Of a stretch of DNA of 30,407 bases, positions 6,858-14,899 are shown in pieces; positions within the stretch are counted from its first letter, which is position 1; each line of letters begins with the position of its first letter. The stretch covers positions 1 to 30,407 of the forward strand of contig DDXT01000005.1 in assembly GCA_002347755.1 (NCBI GenBank). Reading direction: 5' to 3'. A program made the translations under genes and the position numbers. The notes beneath the pieces are model-generated. The model was not told the DNA's origin and did no database searches. It saw only the letters and a program-made list of their open reading frames with translations. This DNA comes from Caryophanales bacterium UBA2253 (GTDB lineage: Bacteria > Bacillota_I > Bacilli_A > ML615J-28 > CAG-698).

Positions 6858-7941
6858 TAAGTTCACCCTCCAGATACGCGATTATTTCCGAAAAGGCGGT
6901 CACTTTGACCAATTCGAAGTCCGGGGAAATGGCTTGGTATTTGGCCAATGCCTCATCGTAATCTTCCGGATTGACGAAGAAATAGTCCACGTTGTAAAGT
7001 GCGGCGGTGGAGATTTTTTGCGATACTCCCCCAATGTCTCCGACCGTTCCGTCCGCCGCGATGGTCCCGGTTCCCGCGACGATCTTTCCGCCGGAGATGT
7101 CATCCGGAAGCAGGCAATTGTAAATGCCCAAAGCCAGCATGGCTCCGCCCGAACCGCCGACGGAATTCAAATCATTCGAGAGTTCATAGTGCGGAAACGC
7201 CTCGGTGACTTTATAATACGGAAGGGCTTCAATGCCCAAACGGTAAACAATTGCTCCTTGATCGTCGGTGGAGGCGATTTTACGGGCGGAAAGAACAATC
7301 TCCGCTTCCTCGCGAAGGACGGTCAGCGAAAACACCGCATCTTCCAAAATGCCATCGCGAAGCGAAAGAAAATGATCCAAATCCGTGATCATGGTGCCGT
7401 TAATTTGGGTAATGATGTCCCCGACTTTAAGGTTAGTGTTCGATTGCTCCGAGACCCAACTGACTTTCATCCCCTCGAACTCTTTGGAGAATAGGATGGC
7501 CGGATCTTTAAGCTGCGCCGCTTCATAAGCCACGATCAAGGCGTTGGTGATGCTGATCTCCTTCATGATGACGCTGCGTCGGTAATCATCTTCTTCGCTT
7601 AAGTCGGTAAGAGGATCATAAGGATCAATTTGAACGTCATTTGAAAGCTTGGCGATCAGGTATTGAAATAGGGAAACGCGGTAATGATTATAGATCCCGA
7701 TCGTAAAAATGTCGCCGGAATCATATTCGGTTTCAACGGTCAGAGCCGTATATGCTTTGTTCTCATCCTTGGTCTGAACGGTATTGTTGATGGTTCCGGG
7801 AGTGGCGACGATATAATCAACTTTGATGAAGATCAGACATAGAGCAGTCACATAAAGAGCCATCAAAAAGATCGTCAGGATCTTGATGAACAGCGGACGG
7901 TTTTTGAAACCGCCAAAAAAATCTTTTAAAAATGGTATCAT
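6850..7941 (-). CDS. ylbL: YlbL-like PDZ / Lon-type membrane-anchored serine protease
   Basis: This appears to be a membrane-tethered peptidase with an extracytoplasmic PDZ domain and a Lon-type proteolytic domain; Bacillus YlbL has this arrangement. The 363-aa protein has one N-terminal transmembrane helix (about 18-39, N-terminus inside), an intermediate region, a PDZ domain at about 152-222 (LKVGDIITQING), and the Lon domain at about 235-350. The catalytic Ser-Lys dyad would be S264 in VGGSGGAML and K309 in GGVSQKISTAA, flanked by the conserved TGTIAADGTVGDIGG. The nucleophile loop differs from the usual GPSAGLMF form but keeps the Ser. It follows dCMP deaminase by 2 nt. Substrates are unknown. 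Confidence 0.9.
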   Translation of the reverse strand: MIPFLKDFFGGFKNRPLFIKILTIFLMALYVTALCLIFIKVDYIVATPGTINNTVQTKDENKAYTALTVETEYDSGDIFTIGIYNHYRVSLFQYLIAKLSNDVQIDPYDPLTDLSEEDDYRRSVIMKEISITNALIVAYEAAQLKDPAILFSKEFEGMKVSWVSEQSNTNLKVGDIITQINGTMITDLDHFLSLRDGILEDAVFSLTVLREEAEIVLSARKIASTDDQGAIVYRLGIEALPYYKVTEAFPHYELSNDLNSVGGSGGAMLALGIYNCLLPDDISGGKIVAGTGTIAADGTVGDIGGVSQKISTAALYNVDYFFVNPEDYDEALAKYQAISPDFELVKVTAFSEIIAYLEGELNE

Positions 7942-7943
7942 GC

Positions 7944-8414
7944 TCAGCCAACCACTTTGATTTGGAATTCATCCATCTTTCGGTAAGAAACTTTGGAAGC
8001 GTCCAACATTTTCTTGGCGGCCAGATCGCTTGGAGTATCGGAGTATTTATCTGACAGATAAACGATCTCCTTGATGCCGCTTTGAATGAGAAGTTTGGTG
8101 CATTCGTGACAAGGAAACAAAGTGACATAAATCGTGCAGTTGTCCAACGACGAGATCGAATTGAGAATGGCGTTTGGTTCCGCATGCACAACATAAGGAT
8201 ATTTGGTATCCAAAAACTCGCCAGTGTTCTCCCAAGGAAAGCAATCGTCATCACAGCCGACCGGAAATCCGTTGTAACCGATGCCGACGATCCTTTTTTG
8301 AGGATTGACGATGCAGGCTCCGACTTGCGTGCTCGGATCTTTGCTTCGCATCGCGGATAGCAAGGCTACTCCCATGAAGTATTTGTCCCATGCGATGTAA
8401 TCATTTCTTTTCAT
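7944..8414 (-). CDS. dCMP deaminase (ComEB-like cytidine/deoxycytidylate deaminase)
   Basis: This zinc enzyme converts dCMP to dUMP, feeding thymidylate synthesis. The 156-aa protein has the signature HAE (H77 ligand, E79 proton shuttle) and PCHEC (C102 and C105 ligands). DPSTQVGACIV at 26-36 and GYNGFPVGCDDD at 46-57 are typical of the deoxycytidylate deaminase group that includes ComEB, rather than of cytidine or tRNA adenosine deaminases. GGAGAT is positioned about eight nt before the ATG at 8414, and the gene overlaps the preceding small gene by 14 nt. Producing dUMP complements the window's uracil-DNA glycosylase, which handles dUMP that reaches DNA. The symbol is left open because comEB and dcd-type names vary. 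Confidence 0.94.
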   Translation of the reverse strand: MKRNDYIAWDKYFMGVALLSAMRSKDPSTQVGACIVNPQKRIVGIGYNGFPVGCDDDCFPWENTGEFLDTKYPYVVHAEPNAILNSISSLDNCTIYVTLFPCHECTKLLIQSGIKEIVYLSDKYSDTPSDLAAKKMLDASKVSYRKMDEFQIKVVG

Positions 8415-8646
8415 CGGTTTTGATCTCCGCTTCGCAGCTTTTCAAATATTGCTTTAGTTCGGCGTTCGTTTTTTCAACGTCAGCGAGTTTCATGACACAG
8501 GAAGCGGAAGCGCAGAACGAGCATTTATCCGGTAATTTCATGTCTTTCGGTGGTTTCACTCTTTTGTTGAGCAAAAAGGTGACGATGAAAATCACCAATA
8601 CTCCGAAAATGATCCCCGCTTGGAGAAAAACATTGCTTAAAAACAT
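8401..8646 (-). CDS. Small Cys-rich single-helix membrane protein, unknown
   Basis: I do not recognise this gene. The start is the ATG at 8646, with AAAGGG eight nt upstream, giving 81 aa; a GTG 9 nt earlier is less well placed. Residues 8-26 form one hydrophobic helix (LQAGIIFGVLVIFIVTFLL), followed by a basic, Pro-containing stop-transfer (NKRVKPPKDMK), so the C-terminal part is probably cytoplasmic. That part holds C42-x2-C45-x4-C50 and a fourth Cys at 71, separated by a short charged helix. Four cysteines in 40 residues suggest metal or Fe-S binding or a redox pair, but this is inference. It sits 5 nt after tcdA and overlaps the dCMP deaminase start, so it is translationally coupled. Confidence 0.8.
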   Translation of the reverse strand: MFLSNVFLQAGIIFGVLVIFIVTFLLNKRVKPPKDMKLPDKCSFCASASCVMKLADVEKTNAELKQYLKSCEAEIKTDEKK

Positions 8647-8651
8647 AATTT

Positions 8652-9323
8652 TCACCCTTTCAATAATTGTTTTATCGCGTAATCCGCCAGCATGATCCCG
8701 GCCGTGGCGGTAACGGGCATGTACGAACCGAGTCGGTCGATTGAGGCCGGGGCTTCGGTCGAGGAAACGACCATGACTGGACCATAGATTTGGGCCTCCC
8801 GCAGTTTCTTTCTAATGGCTTTGGCTAAAGGATCATAAGCCGTTTCCGAAAGGTCCATGATGGCCAGTTTTTTCAAATCCAGTTTTTTGGCCGCGCCCAT
8901 GGAGGAAACGAAAGGAATGGATCGCTTCAGACACTCGGTAATGAGAAGATACTTGTCCGGGACGCTGTCAATGCAATCAATCAAAAAGTCAAACGGAATC
9001 TCAAAGAGCCGGCTTTCCGAATTGAATTTTTCGGTTGAAACCGTCAATTGACAGTCGGGATTGATGCGCCGGATTTCTTCGGCGATCAATTCGGCTTTGT
9101 TTTTCCCGATGGTATCATAGTAAGCGATGACTTGACGGTTGATGTTGGTCTCGGTGACGACATCAAAATCCTGAATGACCAAAGTGCCGATTCCCGATCT
9201 GGCCAGGGTCAAAGCGCAGATTCCCCCGACGCCTCCCAACCCGATGACCGCCACTTTGGAGCCCTTCAGTTTCGAAAGTTTTTCCTTCCCGATCAAATGT
9301 TCCAATCGCTCGAAGTTATTCAT
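8652..9323 (-). CDS. tcdA: tRNA threonylcarbamoyladenosine dehydratase (TcdA/CsdL, YrvM)
   Basis: This E1-like enzyme uses ATP to cyclise the t6A modification at position 37 of ANN-decoding tRNAs to ct6A. The ATG at 9323 is chosen because it forms a 4-nt ATGA overlap with the aspS stop and matches the family N-terminus (NNFERLEHLIG); a frame-open ATG at 9353 lies inside aspS. The 223-aa protein has the nucleotide-binding GLGGVGG (28-34), the DFDVVTETNINRQ segment (52-64), the DCIDSVPDK loop and the TcdA-type C-terminal stretch AYDPLAKAIRKKLR. Following aspS, as yrvM follows hisS-aspS in Bacillus, supports TcdA over MoeB/ThiF paralogs. No sulfur-carrier partner is nearby. Confidence 0.92.
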   Translation of the reverse strand: MNNFERLEHLIGKEKLSKLKGSKVAVIGLGGVGGICALTLARSGIGTLVIQDFDVVTETNINRQVIAYYDTIGKNKAELIAEEIRRINPDCQLTVSTEKFNSESRLFEIPFDFLIDCIDSVPDKYLLITECLKRSIPFVSSMGAAKKLDLKKLAIMDLSETAYDPLAKAIRKKLREAQIYGPVMVVSSTEAPASIDRLGSYMPVTATAGIMLADYAIKQLLKG

Positions 9324-11065
9324 TTCTTTAGTTCCAGTTTCAATTCTTTCCATTGCTCAGGAGTCGCGGGAGCCGGGGCTTCGCTCATCGGATCCATGGC
9401 ATTGGCGCTCTTTGGAAAAGCGATGACATCGCGCAGAGATGGCGAATTCGTAAAAATCATGGCCAAACGGTCCAACCCCATGGCAATTCCGCCATGCGGA
9501 GGGGTTCCGAATTTCAAAGCATCAACGAAGAAACCGAATTTCTCTTTGATGTCTTCGTCGGTCAAACCGATGGCTTTGAACATTTTGGCTTGCAAGTTTT
9601 GATCGTGAATTCGGATTGAACCGCTTCCCAGTTCATAACCGTTCAAAACGATGTCATAGCATTTGGAATGGCAGGTTTCCGGACTAGTCAAAAGTTTGTC
9701 AGCGTCTTCGTCTTTGGGAGCGGTAAACGGATGATGCGCCGCTACATAACGATTGGCCTCTTCGTCAAATTCAAACGAAGGCCAGTTGTTGACCCACATA
9801 AAATGGTATTGATCGTAATTGATCAGGTTCATTTCTTTCCCGAGCAGGTTGCGCAGATAGCCAAGAGCCGAGTTGACGGCTTTGGATTCGTCCGCGATGA
9901 TCAGAATTAAGTCCTTGTCTTCAACATTGAGCCTTGCGGTTAATTTTTCCAGGACGCTTTCATCCAGGAATTTGATGATTGAGCCGCTGAAAAGGCCATT
10001 TTCGCGTTTCAGCCAAGCCAAACCCTTGGCTTTGTATTTCCGAATATCCTGAGTCATTTTGTCTAGGTCTTTCCGGGAATATTTCAAAGCGGCGCCCTTC
10101 ACATTAATGGCTTTGATCAAACCCTGGTTTTCCAAAGCCGATTTAAAAATCGTGAAGTTGACGTCTTTTACTTCTTCGCCGATGTTGGTCAGTTCCATTC
10201 CAAAACGAGTATCCGGTTTATCGGTGCCGAAACGGTCCATGGATTCTTCAAAAGTAATGCGCGGGAAAGGCGTCTTGACGGTGACATTTTTGATCTCCTT
10301 CATGATTTTCGCGAGCATGCCTTCAACCACTTTATAAATGTCTTCTTCGTCAACGAAACTCATTTCAATGTCAATTTGCGTGAATTCCATTTGGCGGTCT
10401 GCCCGAAGATCTTCATCGCGGAAACATTTGACGATTTGATAATATTTTTCAAATCCCGCGACCATCAAAAGTTGTTTGTAAATTTGGGGTGACTGAGGAA
10501 GAGCATAGAATTTTCCGGGGTGAACGCGCGACGGAACTAGGTAATCACGGGCCCCTTCCGGTGTCGACTTTCCGAAAACCGGGGTTTCAACATCAATGAA
10601 ATCCAAATTATCGAAATAATTCCGAACGCTTCTGGTGATCTGATGGCGAAGCATCAGATTTTTTTGTAATACCGGCCGCCTTAAGTCCAAATAACGGTAC
10701 TTCATCCGGAAATCTTCCAAAGCATCAGTATCATCCGCGATGATCATCGGCGGTTGTTCGGCTTCGCTCAAAATGGTAATTTCCGAAGCCACGACTTCGA
10801 TTTCGCCAGTGGCCAGGTTAAAGTTTTTGCTTTCGCGTTCCACGACTTCGCCTTTAACTAAGATGACATATTCGTTTCGGACCCCTTCCAAAATCGGATA
10901 ATTGGGATTTTCCGGCTTGCAGACGATTTGGGTGATGCCATGTCGGTCACGCAGATCAACAAAGATCAATCCGCCCAGATTGCGTTTTTTCGCAACCCAT
11001 CCGGCCAAAGTGACCGTTTGCCCGACATTTTCCATTCGCAATTCATTATTATTATGAGTTCTCAT
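9320..11065 (-). CDS. aspS: Aspartate--tRNA ligase
   Basis: This class II synthetase charges tRNA-Asp (or Asp/Asn if non-discriminating). The 581-aa, bacterial-type protein has an N-terminal OB anticodon-binding domain (about 1-105), motif 1 around LDFIDVETPVF, the flipping-loop region, QSPQ at 191-194, and motif 2 CFRDEDLRADRQMEFTQ at 214-230. The GAD insertion domain lies at about 285-420 and motif 3 is GIAMGLDRL near the C-terminus. AGGAG lies seven nt before the ATG at 11065, which overlaps the hisS stop by 14 nt. It is therefore cotranscribed with hisS under the T-box at 12342-12570. I cannot tell from the sequence whether it also charges tRNA-Asn. Confidence 0.97.
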   Translation of the reverse strand: MRTHNNNELRMENVGQTVTLAGWVAKKRNLGGLIFVDLRDRHGITQIVCKPENPNYPILEGVRNEYVILVKGEVVERESKNFNLATGEIEVVASEITILSEAEQPPMIIADDTDALEDFRMKYRYLDLRRPVLQKNLMLRHQITRSVRNYFDNLDFIDVETPVFGKSTPEGARDYLVPSRVHPGKFYALPQSPQIYKQLLMVAGFEKYYQIVKCFRDEDLRADRQMEFTQIDIEMSFVDEEDIYKVVEGMLAKIMKEIKNVTVKTPFPRITFEESMDRFGTDKPDTRFGMELTNIGEEVKDVNFTIFKSALENQGLIKAINVKGAALKYSRKDLDKMTQDIRKYKAKGLAWLKRENGLFSGSIIKFLDESVLEKLTARLNVEDKDLILIIADESKAVNSALGYLRNLLGKEMNLINYDQYHFMWVNNWPSFEFDEEANRYVAAHHPFTAPKDEDADKLLTSPETCHSKCYDIVLNGYELGSGSIRIHDQNLQAKMFKAIGLTDEDIKEKFGFFVDALKFGTPPHGGIAMGLDRLAMIFTNSPSLRDVIAFPKSANAMDPMSEAPAPATPEQWKELKLELKK

Positions 11066-12329
11066 AAATATTCTCCTTGAGGTAATTAAATATCTCGTTT
11101 TTATTGATGGTTTCTTGCGTCTTAGCTACGGTGTTTTTGATCGTCAAACGGTTGTTTTGACGCTCATCCGCGCCAATGATGACAATGAAAGCCGCTTTTT
11201 TGTTGTCAGCCAGTTTGAACTGCGGTTTCATGGACAGGTTTTGGTAATCGAGTTCGGCGTAATAGCCTTGTCCTCGCAAAGCGGCGGCCAGTTTCAGGCT
11301 TTCGATTTTGGATTCTTCATCCAAACCAATGATGACGATATCGGCGCTGGTCTTGAATTCCGGAATCAATTTTTGATCATCCAAAATGCTGATCAAACGC
11401 TCGACTCCGAAAGCATAGCCGATGCCGGGGATGTCCGGACCGCCGAAAGATTTGATCAAATCGGAATATTTTCCCCCGCCGCAGATCGCCAACTCCTTAA
11501 GGCTACTTTCGCCTGCCAGAACGTACTCAAAAACGGTATCCGTATAATAATCCAAACCGCGAACCAGCGATTCGTCGACTTCATAAGCAATTCCAAACGC
11601 ATCCAACACCCGAAGCACGGCTTGAAAATAAGCTTTTGCGTCTTCGGTCAGACAACTGCCGATCTTGGGAGCGTTTTTCAGGACCGGGTTATCTTTGTCA
11701 GCTTTGCAATCCAGGATTCGCAACGGATTCTTGGTCAGACGACGCTGGCAGTCATCGCAAAATCCGCTGATTTGGTTGGAAAAATAAGCCTCTAGGACTT
11801 CAGCATAGCGTTTTCGGGATTCAAAATCTCCGATCGAGTTGATCTTCAACTTGACATCGCGGATTCCCAGTCCCTTGAAAATTTGGTAAGCGCTCATAAT
11901 CACATCCGCGTCCAAAAGCGGGGAAGAGTCTCCGAAAGCTTCGATTCCGAATTGATAGAATTGGCGGAACCGGCCCGCCTGCGGACGTTCATAGCGGAAC
12001 ATCGGTCCGAAATAATACAGTTTGGTCAGCGGGTTATTGACATATAGTTTATTTTCCAAAAAACTCCGTACCACCGCCGCCGTTCCTTCCGGCCGCAGGG
12101 TGATCGATCGATCGCCTTTGTCTTGGAAAGTATACATTTCCTTGCTGACGATGTCGGATTCATCCCCGACCCCGCGAACAAAAACTTCGGTGTTTTCGAA
12201 GATCGGAGTGATGATTTCCGAATACCCGTAATTTTGAATGATTCCCGTCACCGTCTTTTCCAGATACCGGAGTTTTCGCGCGTCCAGTTCCGTAAAATCT
12301 TGGGTTCCCTTAACTTTTTGATACAACAT
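11052..12329 (-). CDS. hisS: Histidine--tRNA ligase
   Basis: This class II synthetase charges tRNA-His. The 425-aa protein has normal length. Motif 1 lies in the region IITPIFENTEVF, and motif 2 FRYERPQAGRFRQFYQFGIE is at 111-130. The HisRS-specific histidine-binding segment LVRGLDYYTDTVFE is at 255-268, and a C-terminal anticodon-binding domain occupies about 330-425. A CDDC...C cluster (191-208), common in Gram-positive HisRS, sits in the insertion region. The ATG at 12329 is preceded by GGAGG seven nt upstream, immediately after the T-box terminator. It is the first gene of a nine-gene run. Confidence 0.97.
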   Translation of the reverse strand: MLYQKVKGTQDFTELDARKLRYLEKTVTGIIQNYGYSEIITPIFENTEVFVRGVGDESDIVSKEMYTFQDKGDRSITLRPEGTAAVVRSFLENKLYVNNPLTKLYYFGPMFRYERPQAGRFRQFYQFGIEAFGDSSPLLDADVIMSAYQIFKGLGIRDVKLKINSIGDFESRKRYAEVLEAYFSNQISGFCDDCQRRLTKNPLRILDCKADKDNPVLKNAPKIGSCLTEDAKAYFQAVLRVLDAFGIAYEVDESLVRGLDYYTDTVFEYVLAGESSLKELAICGGGKYSDLIKSFGGPDIPGIGYAFGVERLISILDDQKLIPEFKTSADIVIIGLDEESKIESLKLAAALRGQGYYAELDYQNLSMKPQFKLADNKKAAFIVIIGADERQNNRLTIKNTVAKTQETINKNEIFNYLKENIYENS

Positions 12330-12341
12330 GGTCCTACCTCC

Positions 12342-12377
12342 TAAAAAATAAAAAGCCTTAAAAGAATTCTTCTAAGG
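12342..12377 (-). terminator. Intrinsic terminator of the T-box leader
   Basis: A 9-bp stem (12356-12364 with 12369-12377, one G-U pair, AATT loop) is followed on the minus strand by C and then a T-rich tail. Its 5' CCTT is shared with the antiterminator, giving mutually exclusive folds. The hisS ribosome site begins just after the tail. Confidence 0.82.
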
Positions 12378-12570
12378 ACGATTATTTACCGCTGTGCCAC
12401 CTTATTTCATCAATATTGATGCACTTGATTCTTTAACGCCAGAAATACGTCCTTTTGGGAATCTCATAAGTGTCCTTCATTGATCTTTTAATAAGTGTTC
12501 GCACCGGCCACTCTCTCTGCAAATAAAGAAATCAATTACTCTTCTTAATCAGCGATTATCATTATATGTT
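12342..12570 (-). promoter_or_regulatory. T-box riboswitch of hisS-aspS, Asp-type specifier
   Basis: The leader transcribed from about 12570 has T-box landmarks. An AGTA motif lies near the start of Stem I, and a distal stem AGTG/CACT encloses GCCGGTGCGAA. A specifier region reads AAGGACACTT (12468-12477), and the T-box sequence AAGGTGGCACAGCGG is at 12389-12403. The AAGG can pair with CCTT to form the antiterminator, in competition with the terminator at 12342-12377. UGGC in the bulge is complementary to GCCA, fitting a tRNA with a G discriminator such as tRNA-Asp (tRNA-His has C). The specifier contains GAC (Asp) overlapping CAC (His). Uncharged tRNA would therefore switch on hisS, aspS and the genes behind them. 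Confidence 0.87.
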
Positions 12571-12576
12571 TAGTAT

Positions 12577-12605
12577 ATTATATGTTATCGAACCAATAAA
12601 GTCAA
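12577..12605 (-). promoter_or_regulatory. Promoter of the hisS-aspS T-box unit
   Basis: The minus strand has TTGACT (12600-12605), exactly 17 bp, then TATAAT (12577-12582): a near-consensus sigma-A promoter and the best -35 in the window. A second TATAAT-like box at 12561-12566 falls inside the expected transcript. Confidence 0.8.
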
Positions 12606-12794
12606 GAAATGTTCTCGGAAAACCGCTCTAAAAAGCGCCGATTGGCAATAATCCGCCTTTTTAAAGATAATCTTCTCAAAATGAGGCTTCCGGGGTGATT
12701 TTTTCGCATCCCCGCGGTTTGTTGAGCTAATATGGCGTTTTTTATGAATTTTTCAAAAAAATGGTAAGAAACGTTGGGTTTTTTCCAAACCAAA
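12606..12794. other. Intergenic stretch between cvfB end and T-box promoter
   Basis: There is no convincing gene in these 189 bases. A weak imperfect hairpin with AAAAAG at 12630-12635 and CTTTTT at 12657-12662, extended by GATT/AATC, could terminate cvfB transcripts, though it lies 130 nt beyond the cvfB stop. Several homopolymer runs and a G/C-rich segment near 12693-12720 give no clean stem. No promoter other than that of hisS is evident. Confidence 0.4.
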
Positions 12795-13643
12795 TCAGAG
12801 AAGGATGATCTTGTCATCATGGATCTCAATCAAACGATCCTTGTATAAACTTCCCAAAGCGGCCTTAAAGGCTTTTTTGCTCATTTTGAAAACATGCATG
12901 ATGGCATCGGAACTGCTCTTTTCGGTGATGGCAATGATGCCCTGGTGAGCTTTCAAGTATTCCAAAAGCGTATCCCGATCGCTGCGGATCAAAATTTCTT
13001 TTGGTTCCGTCAGTGTGCCGGTGTAATCATCTTTATTTTTGGTTAAGAGTTTGACCAGGACCGGTTCACCCAAGCGGTACTTCTTTCTTAAGTTGGCATA
13101 GAAAACAAAAACAATGTCAAAGGTCTCGGTGATCAGGTTGACTCCGTCTTTGGTAATTCGGTAAACATAGGCCTTGACCTTTTCGTTGATTGGCAGCTCG
13201 GTCGGCTTGTGTTCGTTAAGAATGTCGTCTTTGGAAGACGGCTTCAAAACCAAACGGTCCGCTTTGACGCGAAGGTGACCAACGATCATGTCGCCGCATT
13301 GCGGCCAATCCGCGGTGTCGAGGGGAAGGTCATCCTTGGACAAGAGCACGTCCTTGCTGGTGCCGATGTTCATGAAAGCTCCCAGGCTGGGGTTAATGTC
13401 CTGAACGCGAGCAAATCCAAGTTTGGTTAAAGTGCAGGAAGGACGCGCCAAAGTCAGCGCCAAACGTGACTTTTTATCAGTATACAAAAAGGCTTCCACG
13501 ACCTGACCGACCTTCAGTTTCTGGAAATTGGTTTCATTGCGATGAAGAAAAAATTCTTCGGTTCCGTCATAGGTCAAAACATACCCCAGATCGGTTTCCC
13601 GAAGGACATTATATTTTTGGATCGTTCCTAGGAATTCATTCAC
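12795..13643 (-). CDS. cvfB: CvfB family S1-domain RNA-binding protein
   Basis: CvfB proteins (Staphylococcus CvfB, Bacillus YitL) bind RNA and affect virulence gene expression and translation. The start is taken as the GTG at 13643, because GGAG lies seven nt upstream and this gives 282 aa, the family length; the frame is open further upstream inside dinB. Three S1-like beta-barrels occupy about residues 1-60, 65-130 (LGAFMNIGTSKDVLL) and 145-210. A winged-helix C-terminus follows (SSSDAIMHVFKMSKKAFKAALGSLY onward). The gene overlaps the dinB stop by 8 nt, so the two are cotranscribed. No strong terminator follows. Confidence 0.9.
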   Translation of the reverse strand: MNEFLGTIQKYNVLRETDLGYVLTYDGTEEFFLHRNETNFQKLKVGQVVEAFLYTDKKSRLALTLARPSCTLTKLGFARVQDINPSLGAFMNIGTSKDVLLSKDDLPLDTADWPQCGDMIVGHLRVKADRLVLKPSSKDDILNEHKPTELPINEKVKAYVYRITKDGVNLITETFDIVFVFYANLRKKYRLGEPVLVKLLTKNKDDYTGTLTEPKEILIRSDRDTLLEYLKAHQGIIAITEKSSSDAIMHVFKMSKKAFKAALGSLYKDRLIEIHDDKIILL

Positions 13644-14847
13644 TTCTTTTCTCCTTTGGTTTGGGTTCGGTGTACCCCCGGCTGATGCTGTCTTTACCGA
13701 AAGCGTTCTTGACCCCATTGATGATTCTTTGGATCTCGGCTTCTTTTTCCAATTTGGAAAGATCATCGAAAATCGTTACTTGTTGATTGGCTTGCTTGTC
13801 TTCAACCAGGCGGGTGGCAAACACCCCAATCAGGCGGATGATGTCGCCCTGTTGAAAAAATTCGTCGAGCAGGTCTTCGGCGATGGCGTACATTTCGGCT
13901 TCAGAATTGATGGGTTTGGTCAAGCCTTTGCTATGGCGAACCAAACGGAAATCATTGTATTTGATTTGAATGCCCACGGTCAGCGCTTTGGTAAAAGATT
14001 GTTGCAACCGAAAGGCGATCGAATTGGACAAAACTTTCATGGTCCTTTTGATCGTTTCCGAATCATAAACGTCGTTATCAAAAGTCTGGGCATTGCTGAT
14101 CGAGGCCACCGAATTGTCGTTGCTGGCGTCGACTTGCGAATCATCCAGGCCGTTGGCTCTTTCCATCAAACCCCGAGCGTAAATTTCTCCGATTGTTTTC
14201 TTAAGCAGTTCCAGGTTTTCCAATTTAGCCAAATCACCGATGGTGTTGATGCCGACTTCCCGGAGTTTCGGAGCCGTTTTCTTGCCGATCCCGAACATGG
14301 CTTCGATCGGAAGCGGCCACAAGAACTGATCGATTTCCCGTTTTCTCAATACGGTTATTCCCAAGGGCTTTTTCATGTCGGAAGCCATCTTAGCTAAAAA
14401 TTTATTCGGAGCGATGCCGATGCTGACCGGCAGCTGGTATTCATCGACCAATTCTTTTTGAATTTTCTCAGCCAGAGCCAGAGGATGAATTTTTGTACAA
14501 ACTTCAGTCACATCCAAATAGCCTTCGTCGATCGAGGAAATCTCCAAAAACGGGGTGATTTTATACAAATAATCGAAAAATAATTTCGAATAATGCTCAT
14601 AGGTTTCAAAACAAGGCTCGACGATGATCAAATCTTTGCATAAGAGCAAGGCTTCGCGAACGAGCATGGTCGTTTTTATCCCGAATTTTCTCGCTTCGTA
14701 ATTGGGTGACAAAATGATTCCTTTGCGTAAAGGATCAAGATGAGCAACGGCAATCGGTTTTCCAACCAGTTCCGGATCTTCCGCCATTTCACAGGAAGCG
14801 AAAAAACAATTCAAATCGATATGAAAAATAATTTTGGGAGTTTTCAT
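13636..14847 (-). CDS. dinB: DNA polymerase IV (Y-family translesion polymerase)
   Basis: This polymerase copies damaged DNA and is error-prone. The 403-aa protein has the palm metal ligands D11 (FHIDLNCFF) and D107-E108 (SSIDEGYLD). F16 is the likely steric gate against ribonucleotides, and a helix-hairpin-helix thumb motif MFGIGKKTAPKLREVGI is at about 195-211. The little-finger domain lies at about 245-360. A sliding-clamp-binding motif, QVTIF, occurs near residue 365, typical of DinB. DLN rather than DMD in the first motif is common in Gram-positives. The ATG at 14847 has AAAGGGA about 11 nt upstream. It forms an operon with cvfB from the promoter at 14900-14908. No LexA-type SOS box was recognised. 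Confidence 0.96.
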   Translation of the reverse strand: MKTPKIIFHIDLNCFFASCEMAEDPELVGKPIAVAHLDPLRKGIILSPNYEARKFGIKTTMLVREALLLCKDLIIVEPCFETYEHYSKLFFDYLYKITPFLEISSIDEGYLDVTEVCTKIHPLALAEKIQKELVDEYQLPVSIGIAPNKFLAKMASDMKKPLGITVLRKREIDQFLWPLPIEAMFGIGKKTAPKLREVGINTIGDLAKLENLELLKKTIGEIYARGLMERANGLDDSQVDASNDNSVASISNAQTFDNDVYDSETIKRTMKVLSNSIAFRLQQSFTKALTVGIQIKYNDFRLVRHSKGLTKPINSEAEMYAIAEDLLDEFFQQGDIIRLIGVFATRLVEDKQANQQVTIFDDLSKLEKEAEIQRIINGVKNAFGKDSISRGYTEPKPKEKRSE

Positions 14848-14877
14848 AATATTTTTATTCCCTTTTTGGTGTTAATG

Positions 14878-14886
14878 TGTTACAAT
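14878..14886 (+). promoter_or_regulatory. Possible promoter of the 67-aa membrane protein gene
   Basis: TGTTACAAT on the plus strand is an extended -10 with one mismatch. The -35 position (TTCCCT, 14858-14863) is poor. It would start transcription near 14893, about 36 nt before the GTG start. Support is modest. Confidence 0.35.
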
Positions 14887-14899
14887 ACCCATGTTGTTT

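Noticed and set aside
6799..7494. 231-aa plus-strand frame opposite the YlbL-like gene
   Set aside because: Antisense shadow of a protein with intact PDZ/Lon features; no supporting signals.
11115..11795. 226-aa plus-strand frame opposite hisS
   Set aside because: No start signals and no recognisable motif; hisS is certain on the other strand.
12602..12829. 75-aa minus-strand frame between cvfB and the T-box
   Set aside because: No ribosome site, half of it overlaps cvfB in another frame, and its composition is non-protein-like.
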